Assembly (NCBI RefSeq): GCF_014205135.1
Contig: NZ_JACHMY010000001.1
Span: forward strand, 8,618,001-8,682,000
Length of the DNA stretch: 64,000 nucleotides
Reading direction: 5' to 3'
Source: Kribbella italica
GTDB taxonomy: Bacteria; Actinomycetota; Actinomycetes; Propionibacteriales; Kribbellaceae
Notes under the pieces: model-generated
Seen by the model: only the letters and a program-made list of their open reading frames with translations
Databases searched by the model: none
What the model was told of the DNA's origin: nothing
In this document: positions 9,450 to 18,389 of the stretch, piece by piece
Position numbering within the stretch: the stretch's first letter is position 1
How the letters are laid out: the number at the start of each line of letters is the position of its first letter
Made by a program: the position numbers and the translations under genes

Positions 9450-9920
9450 ATGCCCACAGCTCGCGTACGCCGTCCTCGTCCCGCCGACATGACCGTCCCC
9501 GTGGGCGCGCGCAGCGTGTTCACCGACGGTGCCTGCTCGGTCAACCCCGGTCCGGGCGGCTGGGCCTGGGCGCTGTCCAAGACCGAGTACGCCGCGGGCC
9601 ACGAGGCCGCCTCGACGAACCAGCGGATGGAGATCCGCGCCGCCCTCGAGGCCGCGCGGGCGAACGAGGGTCCGCTGCTGATCGTCTCCGACTCGACGTA
9701 CGTCGTGAACTGCTTCCGCGACCGCTGGCACACCGGGTGGCTCGAGCGCGGCTGGCTCACCTCGGCCAGGAAGCCGGTCGCCAACCGGGACCTGTGGGAG
9801 CCGCTCGTCGAGCTGGTGACCACCCGCGGGGACATCGCGTTCCAGTGGGTCAAGGGCCACTCCGGCCACGAGATGAACGACTTCGTCGACGGGCTCGCCG
9901 TCGCCGCCTGCTTCCCTTAG
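9450..9920 (+). CDS. rnhA: Ribonuclease HI
   Basis: A 156-residue RNase H fold enzyme that cuts RNA in RNA-DNA hybrids. The four acidic catalytic positions are visible: D in FTDGACSVNPGPGGWA, E in NQRMEIRAALEA, D in IVSDSTYVV and D in NDFVDGLA. The His loop is VKGHSGH. The ATG at 9450 gives a basic 13-residue leader (RVRRPRP); the ATG at 9489 would give a more usual N-terminus. It converges with the response regulator gene on the other strand, the two stop codons overlapping by 4 bases. Confidence 0.9.
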   Translation: MPTARVRRPRPADMTVPVGARSVFTDGACSVNPGPGGWAWALSKTEYAAGHEAASTNQRMEIRAALEAARANEGPLLIVSDSTYVVNCFRDRWHTGWLERGWLTSARKPVANRDLWEPLVELVTTRGDIAFQWVKGHSGHEMNDFVDGLAVAACFP

Positions 9921-10546
9921 TCCCGGCCGAGAATCCCCTGTTCGTACCCCTTGGCCACGGCCGCGGCCCGGTCGGTCACGCCGAGCTTGGTGAACAGGTG
10001 GCTGAGGTGGGTCTTCACCGTCGCCTCGCTGATGAACAGCTCGCGGGCGATCTCCCGGTTGGAGGTGCCCTTGGCAACGAGTGCGAGCACCTCACGTTCC
10101 CGGGCGGCGAGCGGGCTGGCCGGCGTACGGACCGCTGAGACGAGGCGGGACGCGACGGCGGGGGAGAGGACCGTACGACCCGCGGCCGCCTCGCGCACCC
10201 CGGTGAACAGCTCGGGTCCTGGTGCGTCCTTGAGCAGGTAACCCGTCGCGCCGGCCTCGATCGCCGGCAGCGTGTCGGTGTCGGAGTCCCACGTGGTGAG
10301 GACCAGGATCTTCGCGCGGGCGCCGCGGCGGGTCAGCTCGGTGATCGCGTCGAGCCCGCTGCCGCCGGGCATCCGCAGGTCCATCAGGATCACGTCCGGG
10401 TCGAGCTCGGTGGCCAGCGCGACCGCCTCGACGCCGTTGGACGCCTCGGCGAGCACGGTGAACCCGGGCACCGACTCGAACAGGCCGCGCAGGCCGTTGC
10501 GGACGACCGGGTGGTCGTCGACGAGGAGGAGCGAGATCTCAGCCAT
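9917..10546 (-). CDS. LuxR/NarL-family response regulator
   Basis: 209 residues. The receiver domain (1-120) has the acidic pair in LLVDDHPVVRNG, phospho-acceptor Asp in DVILMDLRMPGGSG and the Lys in YLLKDAPGPELF. The GerE/LuxR helix-turn-helix occupies the C-terminus (AREREVLALVAKGTSNREIA followed by TVKTHLSHLFTKLGV). Its ATG overlaps the intended TGA of the upstream kinase gene, so translation would be coupled. In the sequence as given, however, the upstream kinase frame runs without a stop into this gene. It probably controls the adjoining ABC-2 exporter operon. Confidence 0.9.
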   Translation of the reverse strand: MAEISLLLVDDHPVVRNGLRGLFESVPGFTVLAEASNGVEAVALATELDPDVILMDLRMPGGSGLDAITELTRRGARAKILVLTTWDSDTDTLPAIEAGATGYLLKDAPGPELFTGVREAAAGRTVLSPAVASRLVSAVRTPASPLAAREREVLALVAKGTSNREIARELFISEATVKTHLSHLFTKLGVTDRAAAVAKGYEQGILGRD

Positions 10547-11764
10547 GGGGCACCAACGGTACGCGCGCCGACAGCGCCGTACCGGCTCCTGCTTCGGACT
10601 CGACGGTGAGCGAACCCGCGATCCGTTCGGCGCGGGCCGCATGCCGTCCAGCCCGAAGCCGCCGGTGCTGCTGCGGCCGGGGCGGGCGAGCGGGTCGAAG
10701 CCCTTCCCGTCGTCACGGATGTCCAAGGTGACCTCGTCGTCGATGAAGCTGAGCGTGACCCCGACGCGCTCGGCGGAGGCGTGTTTGGCGACGTTCGCGA
10801 GGGCTTCCTGGGTGATCCGGAGGAGGGTCGCCGAGACCTCCGGGTGGAGTTCCTGCGCCGTGCCGGTGAGGGTGAAGTCAGCGCGTACGGCGGTGCGTCC
10901 GGCCCACTGGTCGACGGTCTTGCGCATCGCGACCGGGAGGCCGTCGTACGAGAGGTCGACCGGGGCGAGGTTCTGCACCGAGCGCCGCGCCTCGCTGAGG
11001 CTGTGCCGGGCCAGCTCGGTCGCGCGGCCGACGCGCTCCTGGACGGCCGGCTCGTCGGAGATGTTCGCGACGACCTGCAGCTGGGCGATGATGCCGGTCA
11101 GGCCCTGCGCGATCGTGTCGTGGATCTCCGCGGCCATCCGCCGGCGCTCGTCGGCCACGCCTGCTTCCCTGGCCTGGACCAGGAGCTGGGCCTGCAGCGC
11201 GGCGTTCTCGTCCTGGGCCCGCTCGAGCTCGACGATCGTGGCCGCCCGGGTCCGGGACCGCTCCTCCTCCTGCTCGGAGAAGTGGATGACGGTGGTCAGC
11301 AGCACGTTGTTGACGAGCAGGAGACCGGCGAACACGACCCACTTCATCGCGTAGCCGACCGGAATCCCACTGGTCTGCGCGGCGGCGACGGGGATCGAGC
11401 AGGCGAACAGCGCGAGCCGCTTCGCGCGCCGGCCGGCGAGCTGCTCGTTGGTGTCGAAGTAACCGACGACGGCGTAGAACGCGAAGAAGCCGTTCAGCAG
11501 CGTGAGCACGAAACCGATCGCGAGGCGGACGACGTAGTACGCCGCCGAGATGCGATTCGGCCCGGGATTCGTGCGCTCGGTCCGGGTCCACCACACCTCG
11601 ACCGCGAGCGCCGCGGCGACCAGTACGCCGGCCAGGATCCGGTCGTCCGTGTCCGGCATGATCAGCCCGGTCGTCGCGGCGGCCAGGAGCGTCCCCATGC
11701 AGAGCAGCCCGTACGGCAGCCACCGACGGAACACCTCCTGCCGCCGCTCCATGTCCGTGTCCAC
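10539..11764 (-). pseudogene. Sensor histidine kinase with C-terminal frameshift into the response regulator
   Basis: A NarL-partner histidine kinase. The N-terminal half has about five membrane helices. The HisKA_3 phospho-acceptor is in MAAEIHDTIAQGLTG, and an ATPase domain follows with NVAKHASAERV (N box), DIRDDGKGFDP (G1) and GGFGLDGMR (G2). Directly after GMR (about 10633-10639) one base is missing. The other frame restores a normal family ending, RAERIAGSLTVESEAGAG then TALSARVPLVPHG and stop at 10539-10541. As sequenced, the open frame instead continues into the response regulator, giving a 615-residue kinase-regulator fusion. Start is GTG at 11764 behind GGAGA, 12 bases after the permease stop. 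Confidence 0.8.
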
Positions 11765-11776
11765 GGGCCCAGTCTC

Positions 11777-12508
11777 CTACTCCCACCGGAACCAGCGCGC
11801 GGCCATGGCCGTCAGTACGACCGCCCAGCCCGCCAGGACCCCGAGGTGGGACCAGTCCGGCCACTGCCCGGTCGACGCCTGATCGAGCGCACTCGCCGCG
11901 GCTCCGAACGGCGTCAGTACGACGATGCGCTCCATCAGCTCCGGCATCGCTCGCACCGGGATCCACAGCCCCGCGCAGAACAGGCTCGGGAAGAACACCA
12001 CGGACCCGATGGCCCCCGCGATCTTCGCCGTACGGGCGAGAGCGGACACCAGCGCTCCCAGCGCCAGCGCGGCCGCGGCCGTCAGCAGCAACGCTACGAC
12101 GTACCCGAACGCCTGCCGCGGCAACTGCACGCCGAAGGCAACCTTGCCGATCGTCAGGCACAGCAGCGCCGAGAGGATCGCGGCCGCGCCGTTCAGCCCC
12201 ATCTGCGCCGTCAGCAACGCGCCCGGCCGCACCGGCGTCACCGACATCCGCCGGAGGATCCCGCGTTCGCGGTAGCCGGTGATCACCGGCGGCATCGTCT
12301 GCACGCCCGCCATGATCAGCGCGACCAGAACGAGCACCGGCACGTAGATGTCGATCAGCCGGTACTCGCCGCCGGCGTCACGGAACGACGGGATGGACCC
12401 CAGGATCACCAGCAGCAACGGGGGAAAGCCGATCACCCAGAACAAGACCCCGGGCTCCCGCCCGAACAACCGGGCCTCAGCCTTGAACACCGCGGTCGTG
12501 GCACTCAT
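11777..12508 (-). CDS. ABC-2 type transporter permease
   Basis: 243 residues with six hydrophobic segments in the arrangement of ABC-2 (drug/polyketide type) export permeases. The segment ITGYRERGILRRMSVTPVRP between helices is a hallmark of the family, as is the coupling loop near ALARTAKIAGA. The ATG at 12508 overlaps the ATPase stop by four bases (ATGA), so the two are translationally coupled. It acts in the cytoplasmic membrane with the ATPase. With the downstream two-component genes it resembles exporter/sensor operons answering membrane stress or antibiotics. The substrate is unknown. Confidence 0.88.
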   Translation of the reverse strand: MSATTAVFKAEARLFGREPGVLFWVIGFPPLLLVILGSIPSFRDAGGEYRLIDIYVPVLVLVALIMAGVQTMPPVITGYRERGILRRMSVTPVRPGALLTAQMGLNGAAAILSALLCLTIGKVAFGVQLPRQAFGYVVALLLTAAAALALGALVSALARTAKIAGAIGSVVFFPSLFCAGLWIPVRAMPELMERIVVLTPFGAAASALDQASTGQWPDWSHLGVLAGWAVVLTAMAARWFRWE

Positions 12509-13401
12509 TTCCCAGCTCCCGTCAGGTCGAGGAAGGCCTCGTCGAGCGTCGCGTCGGTCACCCGGAGCTGCAGAGCCGTGACCCGCTGCCGGGCCAGCAA
12601 CGAGAGCAACGCGGTCACGGTCGCATCGGTCCCTCTGAGCGTGATCCGCCCCGCTCGGTCCTCGACCGACACCAGCCCCGGCAACGCCCCCAGCTCCACC
12701 GGAACGGACGGCGTGAACGAGATGACCGTGCCGCCCGCCATCCGGCTGATCAACCCCTGCGGCGTGTCCAGCGCGGTGATCCGCCCCTGGTCGATCACCG
12801 CGATCCGGTCGCACAACCGCTGCGCTTCCTCCATGAAGTGCGTGACCAGCAGGACCGTCACTCCGCGCGCCCGGACGTCCTCGACGATCTCCCAGGTGTC
12901 CCGCCGGGCCCGCGGGTCCAGCCCTGTCGTCAGCTCGTCGAGCACCACCACCCGAGGATCCCCGACGAGCGCCAGCGCGATGAACAATCGTTGCTTCTGG
13001 CCCCCACTCAGCACCCCGAACCGCCGATCCAGTTGCCCGATCAGCCCGAGCCGCTCGGCCAGCTGCATCCAGTCGGCCGGCTGCGGATAGAACGCGGCGT
13101 ACAACTCCAACGCCTCCCGGACAGTGAGCTTGGCCTGCAGCTCACTCTCCTGCAGCTGAGCCCCCAGCACGCGACTCACCGCCGCGTGATCGGCCACCGG
13201 ATCGAGCCCGGCGACCCGAACCCGCCCGCCGTCCGGAACCCGCAGCCCCTCCACGCACTCCACGGTCGTGGTCTTCCCGGCCCCGTTCGGCCCGAGAATC
13301 CCGAAGATCTCCCCTTCCTGCACGGCGAACGAGACCCCGTCCACCACCGCGCGGTCGTCGTACGACTTCCGCAGGTCCTGTACCTCGACCACAGCTGTCA
13401 T
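12505..13401 (-). CDS. ABC transporter ATP-binding protein (DrrA-type)
   Basis: 298 residues. Walker A is GPNGAGKTTT, the Q-loop region is RVLGAQLQ, the signature is LSGGQKQRLFIALAL, Walker B is RVVVLDELTTGLDP and the switch His is in LLVTHFMEEAQ. A C-terminal extension of about 80 residues (TVTALLSLLARQRV...) is typical of drug-export DrrA-type ATPases. The ATG at 13401 has GAAGG upstream; a longer reading from 13440 adds 13 residues without ribosome site. It is the first gene of the four-gene minus-strand operon (ATPase, permease, kinase, regulator). Confidence 0.92.
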   Translation of the reverse strand: MTAVVEVQDLRKSYDDRAVVDGVSFAVQEGEIFGILGPNGAGKTTTVECVEGLRVPDGGRVRVAGLDPVADHAAVSRVLGAQLQESELQAKLTVREALELYAAFYPQPADWMQLAERLGLIGQLDRRFGVLSGGQKQRLFIALALVGDPRVVVLDELTTGLDPRARRDTWEIVEDVRARGVTVLLVTHFMEEAQRLCDRIAVIDQGRITALDTPQGLISRMAGGTVISFTPSVPVELGALPGLVSVEDRAGRITLRGTDATVTALLSLLARQRVTALQLRVTDATLDEAFLDLTGAGK

Positions 13402-13468
13402 ACGACGACCTTCGCGGACGGCACCCTCCGCCCACATCACCCATCGAGCTCGCCACCGATCAACCGAT

Positions 13469-13487
13469 CGGCTGATCCCGTCAGCCG
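13469..13487 (-). terminator. Hairpin at the end of the propane monooxygenase operon
   Basis: CGGCTGA and TCAGCCG form perfect 7-bp arms around TCCCG. The hairpin overlaps the GroEL stop codon at 13481-13483 and precedes the start region of the ABC operon. No U-run follows. Confidence 0.5.
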
Positions 13488-15172
13488 ACCGACGGCCCCA
13501 GGCCCAGCGACTGCGGCGTACTGGAGTCCGGTGAGGGCTGGTGCAGGCCGTCGTCCAGCGGACCGAACTCAGTCATCAGCGCGGCGCTGCCGCCCCACGG
13601 GGTCTGCTCCTCGGCGATCATGGCGTTCGTCGTGAGCAGCAGGCCGGCCACCGACGCGCCGTTCTGGAGGGCCGACCGGGCCACCCGGAGCGGGTCGACG
13701 ATGCCCATCTCGAGCATGTTCCCGTACCGGCCGTCGAGCGCGTCGAAGCCTTCGTCGGGGCCGAGCTTGTCGATCTGCGCGAGCACCTCGTCGCCGTTGT
13801 AGCCGGCGTTCGTGGCGATCAGGTACGCCGGTTCGCGCAGCGCCCGGCGGACGATCTCGACGCCGATTGCGTAGTCGTCCTTCACCTCGAGGTCGTCGAG
13901 CGCCGACGCCGCGTGCAGGATCGCGACGCCGCCTCCGGCCACGATCCCCTCGGCCATCGCCGCTCGGGTCGCCGACAGCGCGTCCTCCACCCGGTGCTGC
14001 AGTTCCTTCAGCTCGGCCGGGGTCGGTGCGCCGACCGAGATCACCGCGACCTTGCCCGACAGCGCGCCGATCCGCTCGGTCAGCACGTCCTCGTCGACCC
14101 CGAAGGTGGCCCGGTCCAGCTCGGCCCGCAGCTGGGCGAGCCGGAACTCGACGTCCTTCTCGTGGCCGGGAGAGGCGACGATCGCGGTCCGCTCGGCGGT
14201 GACCCGGACCTGGTCGGCCCGGCCGAGCTTGTCGATCCCCATCGTCTCCAGCGAGAAGCCCGAGTGCCGGCTGAGCACCGCGCCACCGGTGATGGCCGCG
14301 ATGTCCTCCAGCTTGTGCAGCCGCCGGTCGCCGAACCCCGGCGCCCGGACGCCGACGCACTGGAAGTGCCCGTTGATGTGGTTGTGCACCAGCATGCTGA
14401 GCGCGGTGCCCTCGAGGTTCTCGGCGATGATTACCAGCGGCTTCGGGTCGCGCATCACCTTCTCCAGCAGCGGCATCAGCTCCTGCACCTTGGAGATCTT
14501 CTCGCTGCAGAGCAGGATGTACGGGTCGTCGACCACGGCCTGCAGACTGCCCGGATCGGTCACCATGTACGGCGACAGGTAGCCGTTGTCGAACTCGAAC
14601 CCCTCGACGAAGTCGACCCGGATCCCGTGCACCGCCGACTCCTCGACGGTGACGATGCCGCCGTCGCCGACCGCGTGCAGCGCCCGGGCGATCACCGAGC
14701 CGACCAGGTTGTCGTCGTTGGCCGAGATCGCCGCCACCCGGGCGAAGTCCTCCTCGGTGGCGACCGGGTACGCCACCTGCCGCAGCCGCTCGACCAGCCG
14801 GGCGACCGCGAGGTCGATCCCGCGCTTGACCAGCACCGGGTTGCCACCGGCCCCGATCGCCCGCATGCCCTCGCGGACGATCGCGTGCGCCAGCACGGTC
14901 GCGGTGGTGGTGCCGTCGCCGACGATGTCGTTGGTCTTGATCGCGGCTTCCTTGACCAGCTGGGCGCCCATGTTCTCGAACTGGTCCCTGAGATGGATCT
15001 CGCGGGCGATGGTGACGCCGTCGTTGGTGACGACGGGGGATCCGGTGATCTTCTCCAGCACGACGTTGCGGCCCTTGGGACCGAGCGTCGAGCTGACCGC
15101 CTCCGACAGCTGCTCCACCCCCGCCAGCATCAACTCGCGCGCCTGTGCACCGAAGCGCAGTTCCTTGGCCAT
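13481..15172 (-). CDS. prmG: GroEL-type chaperonin of the propane monooxygenase operon
   Basis: A 563-residue Hsp60. It has the ATP site GDGTTTATVLAHAIV, the N-terminal TLGPKGRNVVLEK and the family signature region EGIVAGGGVAILHAAS. The C-terminal tail is Ser/Pro/Gly-rich and lacks the GGM repeats or the His-rich tail of the housekeeping actinobacterial copies. Diverged GroELs in this position (MimG/PrmG) are known in mycobacterial and gordonial propane monooxygenase loci, where they are needed for folding of the large hydroxylase subunit. It is last in the operon, 51 bases after the alcohol dehydrogenase, and there is no groES next to it. Confidence 0.9.
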   Translation of the reverse strand: MAKELRFGAQARELMLAGVEQLSEAVSSTLGPKGRNVVLEKITGSPVVTNDGVTIAREIHLRDQFENMGAQLVKEAAIKTNDIVGDGTTTATVLAHAIVREGMRAIGAGGNPVLVKRGIDLAVARLVERLRQVAYPVATEEDFARVAAISANDDNLVGSVIARALHAVGDGGIVTVEESAVHGIRVDFVEGFEFDNGYLSPYMVTDPGSLQAVVDDPYILLCSEKISKVQELMPLLEKVMRDPKPLVIIAENLEGTALSMLVHNHINGHFQCVGVRAPGFGDRRLHKLEDIAAITGGAVLSRHSGFSLETMGIDKLGRADQVRVTAERTAIVASPGHEKDVEFRLAQLRAELDRATFGVDEDVLTERIGALSGKVAVISVGAPTPAELKELQHRVEDALSATRAAMAEGIVAGGGVAILHAASALDDLEVKDDYAIGVEIVRRALREPAYLIATNAGYNGDEVLAQIDKLGPDEGFDALDGRYGNMLEMGIVDPLRVARSALQNGASVAGLLLTTNAMIAEEQTPWGGSAALMTEFGPLDDGLHQPSPDSSTPQSLGLGPSVG

Positions 15173-15223
15173 CGTTAGCTCCTCAGTACGTGCCCGGTCA
15201 GGGCGAACGGTGTGCTGGATGCG

Positions 15224-16249
15224 CTACGGAACGAGGATCGCTCGCCCCCGCACCCGGCCGGCATCGAGATCCGCGACCGCCTCGGCGGCGGCCTCCAACG
15301 GGTAGGTCCTGGTGTGCAGCGTGACTTTCCCGCCCTGCGCGAGCGCCATCAGCTCGGCCAGGTCGGTGTACGTGCCGACGATGTTGCCGATCACGTTGCG
15401 CTCGGTGGAGATGAGGTCGAGTGTCGGCACCCGCAGCTCCCCGCCGTACCCGATGACGAAGTACGAGCCGTTCGGCCTGGTCATCGCGAAGCCGTCCTGC
15501 TCGGCTCCCTGCTCGGCCACGAAGTCCAGGACGACGTGCGCGCCCGCGCCGCCGGTCAGGTCCTGGACCGCCTGGATCTGGGTGCCGTCGGCAACGACAC
15601 TGTGGTCGGCGCCGAGCTGCTCGGCGAGCTTGAGCGCCTCGGGGTTGCGGTCGACCACGATGATCCGGGTGGCGGTCAGCGCGGCCAGGCACTGGATGCC
15701 GATGTGACCGAGGCCGCCGGCCCCGATCAGCACGCAGGTGCTCCCGGGGTACAGCTGCGGGATCGCCTTGCGGACCGCGTGGTACGCCGTGATGCCGGCG
15801 TCGGCGAGCGCCGCGACATCCTTCGGCTGGGTGCTGGGATCGAGCTTCACGCAGGCCCGGGCCGACGTCAGCAGGTACTCCGCCATCCCGCCGTCGGAGT
15901 CGAGGCCGGGGAAGGTGCTGTCCTCGCAGTGCATGTCGTTGCCGGCCCGGCAGGCGTGGCACAGCCCACAGGTCGGGGTCGGGTGCAGGATCACCGTGTC
16001 GCCGACCTGCACGTTGGTGACCGCGGACCCGATCTCGTGCACCCAGCCGGCGTTCTCGTGCCCGATCGTGTACGGCAGGGTGGGTTGCATCGCGTCGGCC
16101 CACTGGCCCTCGATGATGTGCAGGTCGGTGCGGCACACGCCGGCGCCGCCGATCTTGACGATCACGTCCAGCGGGCCGCTGATCTTCGGCTCGGGAACGT
16201 CCTCGACCACTGGTTGCTGGTGGTACCCGTGCAGCCGGACTGCTTTCAT
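15224..16249 (-). CDS. Zinc-dependent alcohol dehydrogenase (propane operon)
   Basis: 341 residues, medium-chain dehydrogenase family. Catalytic zinc ligands sit in GVCRTDLH and GHENAG. The structural-zinc lobe CGLCHACRAGNDMHC has four cysteines. The NAD-binding glycines are GAGGLGHIG. In related operons the equivalent enzyme oxidises 2-propanol to acetone, the step after subterminal propane hydroxylation; that role is inferred here from position. Its ATG overlaps the stop of the DUF59 gene by four bases, so it is translationally coupled. Confidence 0.9.
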   Translation of the reverse strand: MKAVRLHGYHQQPVVEDVPEPKISGPLDVIVKIGGAGVCRTDLHIIEGQWADAMQPTLPYTIGHENAGWVHEIGSAVTNVQVGDTVILHPTPTCGLCHACRAGNDMHCEDSTFPGLDSDGGMAEYLLTSARACVKLDPSTQPKDVAALADAGITAYHAVRKAIPQLYPGSTCVLIGAGGLGHIGIQCLAALTATRIIVVDRNPEALKLAEQLGADHSVVADGTQIQAVQDLTGGAGAHVVLDFVAEQGAEQDGFAMTRPNGSYFVIGYGGELRVPTLDLISTERNVIGNIVGTYTDLAELMALAQGGKVTLHTRTYPLEAAAEAVADLDAGRVRGRAILVP

Positions 16250-16956
16250 CCTGGTCCCTCCTCGCCGGCTCCGGCACCGGCGTACCGGTGCTGGAGCATT
16301 CCCCTGCAGATCCCGGTGTTGGCCTCGATCCCGGTCCGGGTGAGCCGGGCGAAGCCGAGATGTTGCGGTACGCCGGCCGCGGCGACCGGCGTACCGGTGG
16401 CCGGGTCGACGAGCAGTGCGGCTCCGTCGTCGGAGCGCAGGCCGAGTTCGGCTCGCCGGCGACGGAGCCGGTCCAGGTCGGCCGACGGCGGTACGTCGCC
16501 CAGCGTCAGCCGGGCCAGCGCGTCCGGATCGGTGCCTGTGGCAACCAATGGCCGGCAGACCTGGTCGGTGCCGGCCAGCATCGCCTTGGACACGAACGTC
16601 CGGCGCAGTTCGTCCAGCTCGTCGGCGGCCTCGCCGTCGAAGGCCGCGACGAACCCGGCCCGGGCGGCCACGCCCGCGTTGATCTGCGCCGCCGCGAAGT
16701 GGTCCTCCAGCGTCACGTCGACGGTCCGCACCTCGGGCAGGGCCGCCAGGACGTCGTACGCGTCGGCGACCATCAGGAACGCGAAGTTGGGCGCGCAGAA
16801 GTAGGTCGGCAGCCGGAGCCGGACGACGACGTCGCCGGCGGCCGACACGTGGCAGGACGCGACGAATCCGAGCGTGGTGATCGGCTCGTCGAGCTCGGGG
16901 TCGCGGACGAGGTCCAGGGCGCTCAGCACCCTGGACCTCTGCGTCACCGTCGTCAT
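16246..16956 (-). CDS. DUF59 (MIP18-like) protein of the propane monooxygenase operon
   Basis: 236 residues. The N-terminal 100 residues are a DUF59/MIP18 domain (SALDLVRDPELDEPITTLGF), the family of iron-sulfur assembly factors. Cysteines in ASCHV and PTYFCAPNF fit the conserved positions. The C-terminal half is Arg/Ala-rich and of unknown fold, with a further cysteine near the end. Proteins of this type recur between the amidohydrolase and alcohol dehydrogenase in propane monooxygenase operons. A role in metal-centre delivery to the diiron enzyme is a reasonable inference. Its ATG shares one base with the preceding TAA (TAATG). Confidence 0.85.
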   Translation of the reverse strand: MTTVTQRSRVLSALDLVRDPELDEPITTLGFVASCHVSAAGDVVVRLRLPTYFCAPNFAFLMVADAYDVLAALPEVRTVDVTLEDHFAAAQINAGVAARAGFVAAFDGEAADELDELRRTFVSKAMLAGTDQVCRPLVATGTDPDALARLTLGDVPPSADLDRLRRRRAELGLRSDDGAALLVDPATGTPVAAAGVPQHLGFARLTRTGIEANTGICRGMLQHRYAGAGAGEEGPG

Positions 16957-17999
16957 TACTGGGTGACCAGCTTCGCGTCGTCCTGCGCCGCGGGCTCTGC
17001 GTCCCTGAGCTGCAGCTCGTCGGGCACCTTCAGGTCGTACAGCTTGGCCGCGTTCAGCCCGAGGATCTTCTTCTTGCCCTCGACCCCGAGCCGTGGGTAG
17101 TCGGCGAACTCCGGCAGATCCGGGAACTCCCAGTCGACGAAGCCCTCGATCTGCCACTTCGGCTCCCAGATGCCGTAGTCGCTGCCGAAGGTCATCTTGT
17201 CCTCGCCGACCCAGAACAGCAGCTCGCCCATCACCTTGCCGAAGAAGTGCGGCCGGGCCGCCATCAGGCCGCCGATCACGACCGACAGCCCGGCGTACAC
17301 GTTGGGCTCCTGGGTCGCCATGAAGCAGAAGTCCTCGATCCGCGGCAGCCCGACGTGCTCCACGATGAAGTTCAGCTCGGGGAAGTCGGTCGCGGCGTGG
17401 TCGATGTCGGAGACGTCGAACGCGTCCTTGTCCAGCGGCCAGATGGTGGGGCCCTTGTGGACGTGCACGTTCTTGATGCCGTACTCCTGGGCCTTCTCCA
17501 GGTACCGGTACGCCGCCGGGTCGGTCAGCTTGTAACCGCGCGAGCCGTCGTTCCACTCGGCGGTGTAGAGCTTGACGCCCTTCGACCCGTACCGCTCCAC
17601 GTTCGCCTTCAGCTCGTCCAGCCCGGCGTCGCCGTCCCGCGGGTCGAACCGGGTGTTCAGGACGAACATGCCCGGATGCTTCTCACCCAGGCCGGCGTTC
17701 TTCTCGGTGGTGTTGAAACCCTCCTTGTACCACTCCTTCAGGTACGTCGGCTGGAAGACCGCGACGTCCACGTAGCCGTCGGAGAAGACGTCCTTCATCA
17801 GGTCGTCCTCGGTGTAGCTCATGAACTTCTCGATCGGCCAGTGCGTCTCCTTCGGCGCCAGGCTCTGGTAGGCGTGGAAGCACTCGATCCAGCCCTTGGC
17901 GTACTGCTCGGCGCCCGGTACCCAGTTGTCCGGGCCGGCGTTCCAGTAGTGCATGTGGCTGTCGACCACGAAGTACTTCTCGCCGTTGTGCTCGTACAC
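16956..17999 (-). CDS. Amidohydrolase-family protein of the propane monooxygenase operon
   Basis: 347 residues, amidohydrolase 2 family (TIM barrel). Metal ligands are visible in VVDSHMHYWN (HxH near 15), the internal VEHVGLPR histidine and the final aspartate in FGSDYGIWEP. The W/Y-rich composition matches the conserved member found directly after the coupling protein gene in prm/mim operons. Its reaction is not established; it is not one of the monooxygenase components. It lies 18 bases downstream of prmD. Confidence 0.9.
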   Translation of the reverse strand: MYEHNGEKYFVVDSHMHYWNAGPDNWVPGAEQYAKGWIECFHAYQSLAPKETHWPIEKFMSYTEDDLMKDVFSDGYVDVAVFQPTYLKEWYKEGFNTTEKNAGLGEKHPGMFVLNTRFDPRDGDAGLDELKANVERYGSKGVKLYTAEWNDGSRGYKLTDPAAYRYLEKAQEYGIKNVHVHKGPTIWPLDKDAFDVSDIDHAATDFPELNFIVEHVGLPRIEDFCFMATQEPNVYAGLSVVIGGLMAARPHFFGKVMGELLFWVGEDKMTFGSDYGIWEPKWQIEGFVDWEFPDLPEFADYPRLGVEGKKKILGLNAAKLYDLKVPDELQLRDAEPAAQDDAKLVTQ

Positions 18000-18017
18000 G
18001 GTCGCCTCCTGAGGTGC

Positions 18018-18389
18018 TCAGCGGGTGGTCAGGTCGAAGCCGATGTACTCGGCGGCGTCCTCGGGATTGGCGAACATGATCGTGCGGTCGTCGAGGTGGA
18101 TCATCCGGCCGTAGTGGGTGGACATGTTCTCCTCGAACTGGGCCGCGTCGAAGTAGCCCTGCTCCTCGCCGAGCGCCTCCGAGATCTCGTCGTAGACGAC
18201 CTCCATCTTGCCGATCGCGTCGACCCGGATCATCGACGGCAACGGCGTCACGGTGACGTTGTCCATCCCGCTCATCACCTCGGCCACGACGGCGCCGACC
18301 TGGTTGTTCATCAGCGTGAAACCGCACTTGTTGGACGGGGTGTTGTCGGACTTGAACGGGCTCTCTGCGGTGGTGAAGGCGGTGCTCAC
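18018..18389 (-). CDS. prmD: Propane monooxygenase coupling (effector) protein
   Basis: 123 residues of the MmoB/DmpM family. The motif NNQVGAVVAEVM and the following VTVTPLPSMIRVDAIG match the core beta-alpha-beta fold. It has no cofactor and would bind the hydroxylase to tune electron transfer and substrate access. The start is a GTG at 18389 that overlaps the prmC stop by four bases (GTGA). It follows prmC as in other soluble diiron propane monooxygenases. Confidence 0.92.
   Translation of the reverse strand: MSTAFTTAESPFKSDNTPSNKCGFTLMNNQVGAVVAEVMSGMDNVTVTPLPSMIRVDAIGKMEVVYDEISEALGEEQGYFDAAQFEENMSTHYGRMIHLDDRTIMFANPEDAAEYIGFDLTTR

Noticed and set aside
13541..15178. 545-codon open frame antisense to GroEL
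   Set aside because: Shadow of a strongly conserved gene; no start signal.
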